DNA of 64,000 nt from Lewinella sp. IMCC34191 (GCF_003390935.1 NZ_QNQZ01000012.1:1-64000); one strand, 5' to 3'; shown: positions 35,228 through 45,826, counted from the stretch's first letter. The notes: generated from the sequence alone by a model not told the origin. Made by a program: numbers and translations.

Positions 35228-37597
35228 ATGCCCCGACTTTTCCTCGCTGCCCTATTTCTCCTGCCCATTTTACTAACGGCCCAGGCCGTTCCGGTCAGCG
35301 GAACGCTGGTCCAGGATGCCGACGAGCAGCCGCTGGGGTTCGCTACCGCCGTTGCCTACCGGCAGTCCGACAGTACCATGGCCGCCAACGCGACCACCGC
35401 CAACGACGGCACTTTCTCGCTCAACGTCGAGCCGGGGGCGTACTATCTGGTTATCGAGTTCCTGGGTTACGACGACCTGACCGTCCCAGCTATCAACGCG
35501 GCGGATGAGGCAATCGACCTGGGTACGCTGCGTATGGGACAGAGTGGCGTCGCGCTCGAAACCGTAGAAGTAACCACCGAGCGCAGCCAGATGGTAATGA
35601 AGCTGGACAAGCGGGTCTTCAACGTAGGCAAAGATCTCACCGGTGCCGGCAACAACGCCGCCGATATTCTCAATAATGTTCCCTCCGTCAACGTCGACCC
35701 GGAAGGCAACGTCAGTCTACGGGGAAGCAACGGCGTCCGCATTCTGGTGGACGGCAAACCCTCCGCCATGCTCAGCTCGGGCGACCTCGACGCGTTGCGG
35801 CGTATGCAGGGCGATATTATCGAAAGCGTGGAGGTGATCACCAATCCCTCCGCACGCTACGAGGCGGAAGGGGAGGCCGGCATCATCAACATCATCCTGA
35901 AGAAAAACCAGCAGCGGGGCATCAACGGCTCCTTTGGCGCCACGCTGGGATACCCCGAAAATTTCGGGGCCAGCTACAGCCTCAACTTTCGGCGAAATCA
36001 GTTTAACCTCTTCTCCAATTTCGGCATCGCCTACCAGCGCTCCCCCGGCGGCGGCAGCAACGAACAGCGATTTTTCGACGACGACGGCAGCCTCCTGGCC
36101 AGCTACGAAAGCGAAACCGACCAGGACCGCGGCGGCATCGGCGGAAACTTCCAGTTAGGAACGGACTGGTTCATCAACGACCATAATCAACTCACCGGCT
36201 CGCTCCTTTACCGGCGTTCCGAAGACAACAACTACGCCACGGTCACCTACCGCGACTTCGATGAGGTCCGCAACCCGATCGCCACCACCATCCGGGATAC
36301 GGAGGAGGAATCCGGTAATCAGAACCTCGAATCCTCCCTGGCCTACAAGCGCACCTTTCCCGACAATGATGAACACGTCTGGACCGTGGACGCCCAGTAC
36401 ATCCTGGATGACGACCTGGAACTCTCCGACATTACCCAGTCGGCTACAGACCGAAACGAGCCCCTCCTCCAGCGCGCCAGCAATACCGAGTACGAAACGA
36501 ACCTCCTTTTACAGAGCGACTACATCCATCCCTTCAACGATTCGCTGAAAGTGGAGGGAGGCGTGCGGACGACCTTCCGCACCGTCAAGAATGCCTACCA
36601 GGTTGAGGAGGCGGACGATGCGGGGAATTACTTGATCGTAAGCGATTTCGACGATGAACTGGAGTACAACGAAAACATTGCCGCGGCCTACTTAATCGGT
36701 AGTGCCGAGTTTGGTCGTTTAGGCATTCAGGCCGGCCTGCGGGGAGAACTGTCGGATGTCACGGCCACGCTCCTGCGCGCCGAAACGACCAACGAGCAGA
36801 ACTACTTCAATCTCTTCCCCAGCGCTTCTCTCTCCTACCAACTCAGCGAGGTCAATCAGGTACAGCTGAGCTACAGCCGCCGCCTGAGCCGGCCCTACTT
36901 CCGCCTTTTGCTCCCCTTCTCCAACTTTAATAACCCCCGGAACAACTCGGTCGGTAACCCGACCCTCCGGCCGGAATACACGGATTCCTACGAGGCCGGG
37001 CTGCTCCGCTACCTGCCGGAAGGCTCTTTCCTGGCGAGTGTTTACTACCGCTACACGACGGGCGTCATTGAACGCCTGGTTTTACCCGCTGACGATGGTA
37101 CCACGATCCGCTATCCCGTCAACCTCGGCAACCGCAACGCTTACGGCGTAGAACTCAATTTCAATTACGACCTCACCGACTGGTGGAAGTTTACCTCGGA
37201 CGTCAACTTCTACACGGCAGAAGTCGAAGGCGCCTACCAGGAAACCAGCTATGCTTACGATATTACGTCCTGGAGCGGGCGGGGCGCCTCCGTTCTCGAC
37301 CTGACCGACCGCCTCCAGGGCCAGGTAACCTTCAATTACAATGCTCCCCAGAATACGCCCCAGGGCCGACAGCTATCCACCTATGCCCTGGACGTAGGGG
37401 CTTCCCTGGACGTTTTCCGGGGAAAAGGAACGCTAACTTTAAGTGGTCGCGACCTGTTTAATACCCGCATCGAGCGGACCATCATTAATCAGCCCGACTA
37501 CGAATCCGTCTCCGACTTTCAGTGGCGGCAATCCCGGCAGGTGGTGCTTAATCTGGTGTACCGGTTAAATCAGGACAAGCCAGCCGCCGTGCAGTAG
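35228..37597 (+). CDS. TonB-dependent receptor-like outer membrane protein
   Basis: A 789-residue protein. Signal peptide (MPRLFLAALFLLPILLTAQA), then a carboxypeptidase-regulatory-like domain (VPVSGTLVQDADEQPLGFAT to about 100), a plug domain (ADILNNVPSVNVDPEGNVSL, then GVRILVDGKPS, VEVITNPSARYEAEG), and a long outer-membrane barrel of the OMP_b-brl_3 type with many aromatic-ended beta strands and the AYGVELNFNYDLTDWW stretch. Energised import of a siderophore, glycan or peptide through the outer membrane; no SusD partner is adjacent. Confidence 0.9.
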   Translation: MPRLFLAALFLLPILLTAQAVPVSGTLVQDADEQPLGFATAVAYRQSDSTMAANATTANDGTFSLNVEPGAYYLVIEFLGYDDLTVPAINAADEAIDLGTLRMGQSGVALETVEVTTERSQMVMKLDKRVFNVGKDLTGAGNNAADILNNVPSVNVDPEGNVSLRGSNGVRILVDGKPSAMLSSGDLDALRRMQGDIIESVEVITNPSARYEAEGEAGIINIILKKNQQRGINGSFGATLGYPENFGASYSLNFRRNQFNLFSNFGIAYQRSPGGGSNEQRFFDDDGSLLASYESETDQDRGGIGGNFQLGTDWFINDHNQLTGSLLYRRSEDNNYATVTYRDFDEVRNPIATTIRDTEEESGNQNLESSLAYKRTFPDNDEHVWTVDAQYILDDDLELSDITQSATDRNEPLLQRASNTEYETNLLLQSDYIHPFNDSLKVEGGVRTTFRTVKNAYQVEEADDAGNYLIVSDFDDELEYNENIAAAYLIGSAEFGRLGIQAGLRGELSDVTATLLRAETTNEQNYFNLFPSASLSYQLSEVNQVQLSYSRRLSRPYFRLLLPFSNFNNPRNNSVGNPTLRPEYTDSYEAGLLRYLPEGSFLASVYYRYTTGVIERLVLPADDGTTIRYPVNLGNRNAYGVELNFNYDLTDWWKFTSDVNFYTAEVEGAYQETSYAYDITSWSGRGASVLDLTDRLQGQVTFNYNAPQNTPQGRQLSTYALDVGASLDVFRGKGTLTLSGRDLFNTRIERTIINQPDYESVSDFQWRQSRQVVLNLVYRLNQDKPAAVQ

Positions 37598-37689
37598 GAG
37601 CATCCGCCCGGCCGATAGTTGTCGGGGTCGCCCGAAATATGCCTGCGAATCACGAACTTTGCACCGGCTTTACCTTTAGCTAGCTTACG

Positions 37690-39030
37690 ATGAATATAGT
37701 AATTGCCGGTGCCGGCGATGTTGGTTTTCACCTGGCCGAACTACTCGTTACTGAAAATCAAAACATCACCCTGATCGATAACGACCAGGACGTGCTCGAT
37801 TACGCGGGATCCCACCTGGACGTACTCACCGTACGCGGTGACGCCACCAGCCTGGTCACCCTCGAAAGCGCCCGCGTACGCAATGCCGACCTGATGCTGG
37901 CCGTCACGACGAGCGAGCAGACGAATATGATGGCGGCCATCCTGTCGAAAAAACTCGGAGCCGGCCGCGTCATTGCCCGGGTCGACAATGAGGAATACCT
38001 CGAGACCGATAATCAGGAAACCGTATGCTCGCTGGGCATCGACCAGTTGATCAGTCCCCGCCAATTGGCCGCGATCGAGATTGAGCGACTGGTCAACAAG
38101 TGTTCCTTCACCGATATCTACGAATTCGAGGATGGAAAACTATCCCTCGTCGGCATCACGCTCGACAGCAACTCCCCGCTGGTCGGCAAGAAGTTAGCGG
38201 AGATCGACGGGTTGAATGACCGCAATCAGCTGCAGCTCATCGCCATTCTACGCGGCCACCAGACGCTCATCCCCCGCGGCCACACCGAACTGCGACGCAA
38301 CGACCACATCTACTTCATCACCCGACCGGAGCACACGAAAATGGTGGAGAAGTTCGTCGGCAAGGATCACGTCAAGGTGACCAATGCCATGATCATGGGC
38401 GGTACGGACCTGGCCATCGCCACCGCCCGCCGCCTGCAGAAGCACTACCAGGTCACGATCGTGGAGAAGGACAAACCTCGCTGCCAATACATCACCGAGA
38501 TGCTGGACAACGTCCTGGTCGTAAAGGGTGACTATACCAACTTCGACCTGCTGGAGGAGGAGGGCCTCTCCCGGATGGACGCCTTCATGGCCCTGACCGA
38601 GAATAGCGAGACCAACATCATCGCCTGCCTTACCGCCCACAACCACGGGGTGTACAAGACCATCGCGCAGGTGGAGAATAAAGAGTACGTCCACATCAGC
38701 CAGAATATCGGCGTGGATACGCTCATCAATAAGAAACTCCTGGCCGCCAACGACATCTTCCGCTACGTGCGTAAGGGGAACGTGGAGGCCATCACGAGTC
38801 TACAGGGCGTGGACGCGGAGGTGATCGAATTCATCATCAAGAAGAGCAATCAGCTTACCAAGAAGCCCCTGCGAGACCTGCACTTCCCCGACACCGCCCT
38901 CATCGGCGGGGTGATCCGGGGGGAGGAGACGATCATACCCAACGGTTCTTCCCAGCTGCAGCTGCACGATCGGGTCATCGTATTTGCCAAGCCGCAGGCC
39001 ATACGCCGCCTCGAAGAATTGTTCCGCTGA
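37690..39030 (+). CDS. trkA: Trk potassium uptake regulatory NAD-binding subunit
   Basis: A 446-residue protein with two RCK modules. The first TrkA_N starts MNIVIAGAGDVGFHLAELL (GxGxxG) and continues TLIDNDQDVLDYAGS; a TrkA_C follows at about 140-220; the second TrkA_N (AMIMGGTDLAIATARRLQ) is degenerate at the glycine motif, and a second TrkA_C ends the protein. It gates the TrkH channel from the cytoplasmic face in response to nucleotides. TrkH follows after three bases. TACCTTTA at 37670 may be its -7 box. Confidence 0.95.
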   Translation: MNIVIAGAGDVGFHLAELLVTENQNITLIDNDQDVLDYAGSHLDVLTVRGDATSLVTLESARVRNADLMLAVTTSEQTNMMAAILSKKLGAGRVIARVDNEEYLETDNQETVCSLGIDQLISPRQLAAIEIERLVNKCSFTDIYEFEDGKLSLVGITLDSNSPLVGKKLAEIDGLNDRNQLQLIAILRGHQTLIPRGHTELRRNDHIYFITRPEHTKMVEKFVGKDHVKVTNAMIMGGTDLAIATARRLQKHYQVTIVEKDKPRCQYITEMLDNVLVVKGDYTNFDLLEEEGLSRMDAFMALTENSETNIIACLTAHNHGVYKTIAQVENKEYVHISQNIGVDTLINKKLLAANDIFRYVRKGNVEAITSLQGVDAEVIEFIIKKSNQLTKKPLRDLHFPDTALIGGVIRGEETIIPNGSSQLQLHDRVIVFAKPQAIRRLEELFR

Positions 39031-39033
39031 TCG

Positions 39034-40518
39034 ATGAATAACCGCCGCCTGATCAATTTTCGCCCCATCGCACGGGTCATTAGCGTCCTGTTGCTGATCA
39101 TCGGGGTGCTGATGCTCACCGGTATTCCCTTCAGCTACTATTTCAACGAGAGCGTGCTTCCGCTACTGTACGCGGGCCTGACGACCATCGGCTCGGCCGG
39201 CTTGCTCTTTCTCGTACCGCGAGCACCACGGGGTTCCTTACCGCAGGCCAGCGATATGACCATCCGCAAGCGGGAGGGCTACCTCATCGTAGCGCTCAGC
39301 TGGACCGCCATGGTGTCCTTCGGTATGCTACCCTACCTGTACAGCGGCATGCTCCCCAACGTCGCCGATGCGCTCTTCGAGACGGTATCGGGTATGACAA
39401 CGACCGGGGCATCCACGCTCAGCGATATCGAGATCCAGCCCCGCGGACTGCTCTACTGGCGCAGCCTGACGCAGTGGATCGGTGGTATGGGCATCATCGT
39501 CCTTACCGTCGCCATCTTCCCGCTGCTGGGCATTGGCGGCATCGAACTGTTCGCGGCCGAAGCTCCCGGGCCCACCTCCGACAAATTACATCCGCGCATC
39601 AGCGAAACCGCCAAGCGCCTGTGGTTCATTTACGTGGGGCTTACCGTGCTGCTCGGCGTGCTGATGTACGTATTCGGCCTGTCGGCCTACGATTCGATCA
39701 ACCACTCCCTGACCACCATGGCCACCGGTGGGTTTAGCGTGTACAACAACAGCGCCGCGGTCTTCCCCCCCCGCATTCAGTACCTGATGACGGTCTTCAT
39801 GTTCCTGGCGGGCGTAAACTATACCGTGCTGTACTTGAGTCTGAAGATGCGTTGGTCGGAAGTTTGGCAGAGCGACGAACTGAAGGCCTACATTAGCCTG
39901 GTTATCGTCGTCTCGCTCTTCTTTACCGCCCGGGTCTGGTACATCACCGGCAATCCGCTGGAGCAAAGCTTCCGGGAAAGCATCTTCCAGGTGGTCAGCC
40001 TGGTGACGACCACCGGCTTCGTTACGGCCGATTATACCAGCTGGGCGCCGAGCCTGACCATGATCTGCTTTATCCTGCTTTTCCTGGGGGCCTGCGCGGG
40101 ATCAACTTCCGGGGGCATCAAGATCATCCGCAACCTGGTGTTCCTCAAGAACAGCTACCTGGAATTTCGGCGCATCGTCCACCCCCAGGCCATTATCCCC
40201 CTACGCCTGAACGGGCAGATCGTGCCGGGCCGCATCATTACCCACATCTTCAATTTTCTACTGCTTTACCTGATCCTGTTCGTCTTCGGATCGGTCATTC
40301 TCAGCGTCCTCGGCCTGGATTTTCTAACCGCGATCGGGGCCATGGCCACCAGCCTCAGCAACGTAGGCCCCGGCATCGGCGAGGTGGGTCCGGTAGATAA
40401 TTTTTCCTGGCTTTCCGCCCCGGTGAAACTGGTCCTCTGCTTTGTCATGATCATCGGGCGCCTGGAGCTCTTTACCGTTCTGGTGCTGTTTACCCCGTAT
40501 TTCTGGCGGTTGAATTAA
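39034..40518 (+). CDS. trkH: Trk-type potassium transporter membrane subunit
   Basis: A 494-residue membrane protein with about ten helices and four P-loop repeats, each with the selectivity-filter glycine: VSGMTTTGAST (about 112), LTTMATGGFSV (about 226), VSLVTTTGFVT (about 325) and MATSLSNVGPG (about 437). Takes up K+ as the partner of TrkA, with which it forms a two-gene operon. Full length for the family. Confidence 0.95.
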   Translation: MNNRRLINFRPIARVISVLLLIIGVLMLTGIPFSYYFNESVLPLLYAGLTTIGSAGLLFLVPRAPRGSLPQASDMTIRKREGYLIVALSWTAMVSFGMLPYLYSGMLPNVADALFETVSGMTTTGASTLSDIEIQPRGLLYWRSLTQWIGGMGIIVLTVAIFPLLGIGGIELFAAEAPGPTSDKLHPRISETAKRLWFIYVGLTVLLGVLMYVFGLSAYDSINHSLTTMATGGFSVYNNSAAVFPPRIQYLMTVFMFLAGVNYTVLYLSLKMRWSEVWQSDELKAYISLVIVVSLFFTARVWYITGNPLEQSFRESIFQVVSLVTTTGFVTADYTSWAPSLTMICFILLFLGACAGSTSGGIKIIRNLVFLKNSYLEFRRIVHPQAIIPLRLNGQIVPGRIITHIFNFLLLYLILFVFGSVILSVLGLDFLTAIGAMATSLSNVGPGIGEVGPVDNFSWLSAPVKLVLCFVMIIGRLELFTVLVLFTPYFWRLN

Positions 40519-40555
40519 TTGGGTACGGCATCCGTAGGCACCCAGTCGCTAATTT

Positions 40556-40574
40556 GGGCGGCGGAGCGCAGGTA
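40556..40574 (+). repeat. Dispersed GC-rich motif, copy 4
   Basis: GGGCGGCGGAGCGCAGGTA, 37 bases after the trkH stop and 78 bases before the next start. Confidence 0.7.
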
Positions 40575-40651
40575 GACGTGATTTCGGAAACAGGAAATAC
40601 TTGCCTTCGCCATCAGACCCGGCTTAGCTGGATCTGCCCGTAATTAGCAGC

Positions 40652-41206
40652 ATGGACCATTCATTTCCACAGATTGATCGGGCAAACCTCTTTCGCTCGG
40701 TCCCGGTCCGCAACCCACTCCTCGAGGTTCGCTGGTGGGCTTTCTTACGCGGTGATGCTTACGTCAACCCCTTCCACGATCTGCTTTACGCGCTCAGCCG
40801 CCAATCGCTGACGGGCGAAAGCCTGGGCGGGGGAAGCCATAAACGCATTCGCTTTACCGAGGACAAGATCGTTTTGGATACGGATAGGAAGGCGAAAACG
40901 GTCATTGCCTACGCTGACCTGCTCACCTTCCAACTGGACTACCAAACGCTGGTGCCCGGTGGCCCGGAGGCGTACTCTTCGAACCAAAGCCGCTACGTTA
41001 CCTGCTACTTCAGATCGGAGGAGAAGTATCACCGCGTCCATTTTGCCGTCCGACAGCAGGCTTACGTACGGCTACTGGATGATCTCTACCGTCATCGCGT
41101 CGTCTTTCGGGAGTTGGTGAACGGTATCCGCTCGTTTAAAACGGCCACTTACCTTCCGTACCGCCGGATTCAGGAGTTGAAAAAAGAGTTTGGTATCGAA
41201 TGGTGA
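40652..41206 (+). CDS. Hypothetical protein
   Basis: A 184-residue soluble protein, rich in Tyr and Arg, with a predicted beta-rich middle (KRIRFTEDKIVLDTDRKAK, then SRYVTCYFRSEEKYHRVHF) and helical C-terminus. A PH-like or YcxB-like small domain is imaginable but I cannot support it. No signal peptide. It converges with the lipoprotein gene at 41211 with only four bases between. Confidence 0.6.
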   Translation: MDHSFPQIDRANLFRSVPVRNPLLEVRWWAFLRGDAYVNPFHDLLYALSRQSLTGESLGGGSHKRIRFTEDKIVLDTDRKAKTVIAYADLLTFQLDYQTLVPGGPEAYSSNQSRYVTCYFRSEEKYHRVHFAVRQQAYVRLLDDLYRHRVVFRELVNGIRSFKTATYLPYRRIQELKKEFGIEW

Positions 41207-41210
41207 GCCG

Positions 41211-41666
41211 TCACCTTGCCGCCAGCCACACCCGCCGCAGCATCCGGCAGGACCGCTCGCTGCCGGGGTCGTCTACCGTCAATTGCATATTGGCAATGGC
41301 GGTGTTCATCGCCTCGTCCAGGGGGGCGGAGGAGGCACAGGAGCAGGAGCGGGTCCGGTCTGCGGCAGAACGGTAGTAGGTCAGATTGTAGCAACTGGCG
41401 GTATCCGAACCGGGCTGGCAAGCCTGGGCAACCGGGCGAAGTATCGACAAATCGAAAGTCTGCAGGGGATAGTCGAGATGATGGTGCGGATACTGCCGGT
41501 GGGTGAGGCTTCCGCTACCGTCACCGTGCACGCGCAGCAGCCAACCGTCGTTGCGGCTGAGTTCGGCGTAGTCCAGGGGAGATGTCCTCGACTTGGCAAT
41601 GGATTGCCCGCAGGCGTACAGCATCAACAGCAGGACCGAGCCGAAAAAAGTCTGGGGAATCGTCAT
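41211..41666 (-). CDS. Putative small lipoprotein
   Basis: A 151-residue protein with a lipobox in the leader (VLLLMLYAC, cysteine at about residue 19). The mature part is Ser/Arg/Cys-rich with six further cysteines, among them CYNLTYYRS and CSCASS; disulphides in the periplasm are likely. No family recognised. It is divergent from the M16 peptidase gene (39 bases between starts). Confidence 0.55.
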   Translation of the reverse strand: MTIPQTFFGSVLLLMLYACGQSIAKSRTSPLDYAELSRNDGWLLRVHGDGSGSLTHRQYPHHHLDYPLQTFDLSILRPVAQACQPGSDTASCYNLTYYRSAADRTRSCSCASSAPLDEAMNTAIANMQLTVDDPGSERSCRMLRRVWLAAR

Positions 41667-41704
41667 GGCAACTATACGGATGCGGCGGGGTTTCTTTTTG
41701 GCGT

Positions 41705-42955
41705 ATGATTGACTTTGAAAGCTACACCCTGCCCAATGGCCTCACCGTGTTATTGCACCACGACGCCCAGCGCACGGTAGCGACCGTGAATGTCCTCTAC
41801 AAGGTAGGGAGTCGCAACGATCCGTCCCACCGGACGGGCTTCGCTCACCTCTTCGAGCACCTGATGTTCGCCGGCTCCGAGAACGTCCCTAACTTCGACG
41901 ACGCCCTGCAGCTGGCGGGCGGAGAAAACAACGCCGTCACCAGCAGCGACTATACCCTGTACTACGAAACCCTGCCCGCCGAAAATGTCGCTACCGCCCT
42001 GTGGCTGGAGAGCGACCGGATGCGTAAACTTCGTTTCAGCAAGCGAATCCTGGAGAACGAAAAGCGGGTAGTGATTGAAGAATTTCGAGAAACCTGCCTT
42101 GAGCAGCCCTACGGCGATCTGTACCACCACTTCAATGGCCTGATCTACCGCGAGCATCCCTACCGCTGGCCGGTCATCGGGCAGGATATCGAGCACATCC
42201 GGGAGGCCACCCTGGAGGAAGTCAAGGAATTCTATTATCGCTATTACCGACCGGACAATGCAATTCTCTGCATCGCGGGAAACTTCGATCCGCAAACCAT
42301 TCGCGATACCATCGCCGATTACTTTGGCGACATTCCCCCCTCCGATCTGCGCATGCCGCGGCCGGTGATCCAGCCCGAACCGCCGCAGGAAGACTTTCGT
42401 CACCTGCAGGTTGCGGGCGATGTACCCAGCCCGGTTATCTACCTGCATTTCCGCACCGTTGACCGGCTGCACGAAGACTTTCCCGCCACCGACACCCTGA
42501 GCTTTCTGCTGGGTGGGGGGCGGTCGTCCCTGCTGTACCGGCGTCTGGTGCGCGATACGGAGTACTTTGCCGAAGTGAGTGCCGGCATCAACGACAACCT
42601 GGAGGCCGGCGGCATCATCGTGGAGGCCCGCCCCAGCGAGGACGTGGACTACGACACCGCCCGGGCCGCCCTCTACGCCGCCATCGATGAGATGATCGAT
42701 AAGGGCATCAGCCAGGAAGAACTGGACAAGGTGGTCCACCGCCTCGAGCAGCGCAATCACTACCGGGAAGCCAATATCAGCAATCGGGCCAACGAGTTGG
42801 TTTTCTACGCCCTGCTGGGCGATCCCGCCCTCATCAATACGGAGATGGAAAAGTACCTTTCCCTGACGGTCGATAAGCTGAACGAAGTTGCCCGTCGCTA
42901 TTTAAGAAGGCAGGTCCGGGCGGAGCTCGAATACCTTAGTGCCCCGTTAGCATAA
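41705..42955 (+). CDS. M16-family zinc peptidase
   Basis: A 416-residue pitrilysin-type peptidase starting MIDFESYTLPNGLTVLLHHD; the open frame upstream to 41582 overlaps the divergent lipoprotein and is not used. The inverted zinc motif HLFEHLMF (H-x-x-E-H, about residues 46-53) is intact and the third ligand lies in the EKRVVIEEF stretch (about 120-128). Half-length members like this one work as homodimers or as heterodimers with an inactive partner; no second M16 gene is adjacent. It overlaps the end of the convergent gene by 20 bases. Confidence 0.9.
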   Translation: MIDFESYTLPNGLTVLLHHDAQRTVATVNVLYKVGSRNDPSHRTGFAHLFEHLMFAGSENVPNFDDALQLAGGENNAVTSSDYTLYYETLPAENVATALWLESDRMRKLRFSKRILENEKRVVIEEFRETCLEQPYGDLYHHFNGLIYREHPYRWPVIGQDIEHIREATLEEVKEFYYRYYRPDNAILCIAGNFDPQTIRDTIADYFGDIPPSDLRMPRPVIQPEPPQEDFRHLQVAGDVPSPVIYLHFRTVDRLHEDFPATDTLSFLLGGGRSSLLYRRLVRDTEYFAEVSAGINDNLEAGGIIVEARPSEDVDYDTARAALYAAIDEMIDKGISQEELDKVVHRLEQRNHYREANISNRANELVFYALLGDPALINTEMEKYLSLTVDKLNEVARRYLRRQVRAELEYLSAPLA

Positions 42956-45620
42956 CCGTTCCGGTTTCCTCCTGTATTTCCCCGTTGTAGAGCAGGATCT
43001 CAACCGACCAAACGTAGGTGCCCACGTGTGCCGGTCGCCCGCCAATATAGCCGTTCCAACCGCGCTGGGCATTGTTTGGCGCGAAATCGGCATCACCGTA
43101 GACCTGTTCTCCCCAACGCGTGAAGACGCGGAAGCTGAGCACCCGATCGACCAGGTCGGCATTCGCGAAAACCGAGATGTAATCGTTGTTTCCGTCACCG
43201 TTCGGACTGAAGGCAGTCGGGATGTAAAGCGGGGCCCGGCCGTCGACGGCGACGTAGGTGGTCAGGCTGTCTACGCACCCGTATACATCTTCGATGGTCA
43301 GGTCAATGTCCTGCGTGAAGGGTGAGGTCAGTGTAGGCTCGGCGCACGTAGGGCAGTCGAAGAGTTCGGCCGGCTCCCAGCGGTAGGAGTAGATCTGGTT
43401 GAGGGGTACCCGGTGATCCAGTTCGATCTGCACGCTCTCCCCCACGCGTTGCGGGATAAAATTGGGTAGACTCACCGCCCGTGGGGCCGCCTGGGGAAAG
43501 AAGAAGTTAGGCTGGGGGAGTTCGCACCCCGCCGCGTCCCGGATGATAAGATTGTAGAAATTGCCCGGTACCAGGGTCGGCCAGATATCGCTGACGAAGT
43601 CCCGTCCGCTCACGCTGTAGCTATACGGGGGTATGCCCCCCTCGGCGGAGGTTTCAAAGGGCAGCCGTCGCAGCTGATTGCAGTTGATTGTTACCGGTTG
43701 TAGGGGCTCGGGGGTCGTAAGCGTGACCGAGGCGGTGTCTTCGCAGCCAAGCGCATCGGTGACCTGGACCATGTAGGTTCCAGCCGCCAGGTTATCCGTA
43801 GTGGACGAAGCCACTAGTTGCCCGTCGATGCGGTAGGTGTACGGTGCGGCGGTTTTAAGGTGGTTGACGCTGATCGATCCGTTCGTACCTCCGCTACAGG
43901 TGGGATCTTCGGTCGTCGCATCCAGTACCGGGCGGTAGAAGTTGATCCGGGCCAGTTCGTTTACATCCGCGGCACACGCCTGATCCTCGATGCGGACGAT
44001 GTTGTAAGTGCCCCCCCGATTTACGGTCCAGGTGCCGGATTGATTATCCTCCAGCGTGACGAGTTGAGTGGGGCCGCCGTCCAGGCGATAGTATATGTTG
44101 AATGGGCCGCTGCCGGTCAGGTCGTACCGCATGGAAAGCTCATCCCCCCAGCAAGCCGATAGATCCTGATCGGGAAAATGAAGAACGGGTGGCTCGGCCG
44201 GTTGCGTACGCGCGGTACTGGTGAGCGAATGGCCGCAAGCATCGGTTACCTGCAGGCTGATCTCGTCCGGCAAGGTACCGCTGAACCTGGGCTCGGCGGC
44301 GTCGCTACCGATACTCCACCGGTAGGTAAAGGGCGGTACGCCACCCTGGATGTTGGCTGTCAGGATGCCGTTTTCACTGGGGCAATAGAGGAAGGGATCA
44401 CTTAGTGCCGCGCTAATCGGTTCGGGTTCCCGGATGATTATGCGTACGCTATCCGTGAAGCAGGCGCAGGGAGCATCCAGTAGGATATAAGCTTCCTCCT
44501 CCCCTTCGATCTCGTCGTCGGCGAAGGCCTGAATGGGAACTTCCGTAAAGGTTTCGCCGGCCGGAATGGTAACCGTACCCGTAAAGGCGGAAAAATCAGT
44601 TCCTTCCTTGGCCACGCTCTCATCAGCCACTCGGTAGGCGATGGTATGGTCCGTTTCCAGATTACTGTCGGGACCGCGAACCACCCGCATCACGGCTGGC
44701 CGGCAACCTTCGTAGGCGATGATGGGAGCATCCTCTTCTTTTGACTCCTTTTGATCTTTGGATTCGAGACTGACACTGGCACCCAGGTCGAAGCTGCCCG
44801 CCTCCAGGAAAACGGCGGAATCCAGCCTGGCGTCGTTCACGTCGGCCACGACGATGCGGATGTGGTAGGTTTCACAGGGAACGACCTTGAAGGTAGCGGT
44901 CAGGATCACCGTCTGCCCGTCGTATTCGATCTTTTCGTGGCGTGGGCCGGTGTCAGATCCGCCCCCGCAGTTGAGCGCGTCCAGGATTTCCGGCGTCTGG
45001 TTATCCAGGTAATACTCCTTGTTGGTCTTGTAGTTGACGGTGTTGATTGTCACGGGCTGCTTCGTGCCGGGGATCAACGCGGCGTTTATGGCGCCATTGG
45101 CGAAGGGGCCGTCAAAGCCCGGTCCGCTGATGAAGAAGCCGAAAATATCATTGAAGTTGTTCCCGACAAACTCACAATATTCCTCGGAAGCGAAGACGTA
45201 GCGGAAGGTCACCTCAGGAGTGAGGGGGATGAAGTCAAATTCCATGCCGGTACGGTCGTGTACCCGCCCGCGGGAAACAATATCCAGGTCGGGATCCGGG
45301 GTGGGGCCGCCAATCTCCGACCCGGTATCGGTACGCCGGTTGGGCCCTACCGCGTCGCGTACCCGGCCACTGGAAATCACGATCCCGCGCTTAAAGCCGA
45401 CTACGTCATCGGGCGCGCTGAAGTAGCCGATCCCGTCGGAGTTATTACCGATCTGGCGAACGTTGAAAATGGTCTCGCAACGGTCGGTGGCAAACACCTC
45501 CCGGACGAGGCGATCCACGCTGTAATCGGGGTCGACTTGCAACTCCGTAGGGCTAGACTGCGCCCACATAACGGATGCCGATCCGAGTATAACCAGCAGC
45601 GTGAGGAATCTAGTGAACAT
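42936..45620 (-). CDS. Choice-of-anchor-L surface protein with type B T9SS sorting domain
   Basis: An 894-residue exported protein. Signal peptide (MFTRFLTLLVILGSASVMWA), choice-of-anchor-L region (residues about 50-280, with GIVISSGRVRDAVGPNRRTD and FVFASEEYCEFVGNNFND-like text), a Calx-beta-like domain (about 330-395, FTGTVTIPAGETFTEVPIQA), SprB-type repeats (about 560-640, EDPTCSGGTNGSISVNH), and a C-terminal CHU_C domain starting YIPTAFSPNGDGNNDY. It should be exported by T9SS and bound to the cell surface. Related in layout to the 54792-59246 protein. Confidence 0.88.
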   Translation of the reverse strand: MFTRFLTLLVILGSASVMWAQSSPTELQVDPDYSVDRLVREVFATDRCETIFNVRQIGNNSDGIGYFSAPDDVVGFKRGIVISSGRVRDAVGPNRRTDTGSEIGGPTPDPDLDIVSRGRVHDRTGMEFDFIPLTPEVTFRYVFASEEYCEFVGNNFNDIFGFFISGPGFDGPFANGAINAALIPGTKQPVTINTVNYKTNKEYYLDNQTPEILDALNCGGGSDTGPRHEKIEYDGQTVILTATFKVVPCETYHIRIVVADVNDARLDSAVFLEAGSFDLGASVSLESKDQKESKEEDAPIIAYEGCRPAVMRVVRGPDSNLETDHTIAYRVADESVAKEGTDFSAFTGTVTIPAGETFTEVPIQAFADDEIEGEEEAYILLDAPCACFTDSVRIIIREPEPISAALSDPFLYCPSENGILTANIQGGVPPFTYRWSIGSDAAEPRFSGTLPDEISLQVTDACGHSLTSTARTQPAEPPVLHFPDQDLSACWGDELSMRYDLTGSGPFNIYYRLDGGPTQLVTLEDNQSGTWTVNRGGTYNIVRIEDQACAADVNELARINFYRPVLDATTEDPTCSGGTNGSISVNHLKTAAPYTYRIDGQLVASSTTDNLAAGTYMVQVTDALGCEDTASVTLTTPEPLQPVTINCNQLRRLPFETSAEGGIPPYSYSVSGRDFVSDIWPTLVPGNFYNLIIRDAAGCELPQPNFFFPQAAPRAVSLPNFIPQRVGESVQIELDHRVPLNQIYSYRWEPAELFDCPTCAEPTLTSPFTQDIDLTIEDVYGCVDSLTTYVAVDGRAPLYIPTAFSPNGDGNNDYISVFANADLVDRVLSFRVFTRWGEQVYGDADFAPNNAQRGWNGYIGGRPAHVGTYVWSVEILLYNGEIQEETGTVMLTGH

Positions 45621-45826
45621 TCAGGTGTGGTAAAAAGGGGTTCATCGGCTACCGACATATGATCGGGACCCGGTGAGTTTGGTCAGAAAGTTGGGAGGGC
45701 GGTGCGCAATAGCGATCCTCAAATCTACAATGTTATAAACGATAATGTTGTGTTTTTCGCGCGCCTATGGCCGTCGAAACAGTGTTAAGGTGATCAACTT
45801 CTCACCGTTTATCTTGTGTTTATGCC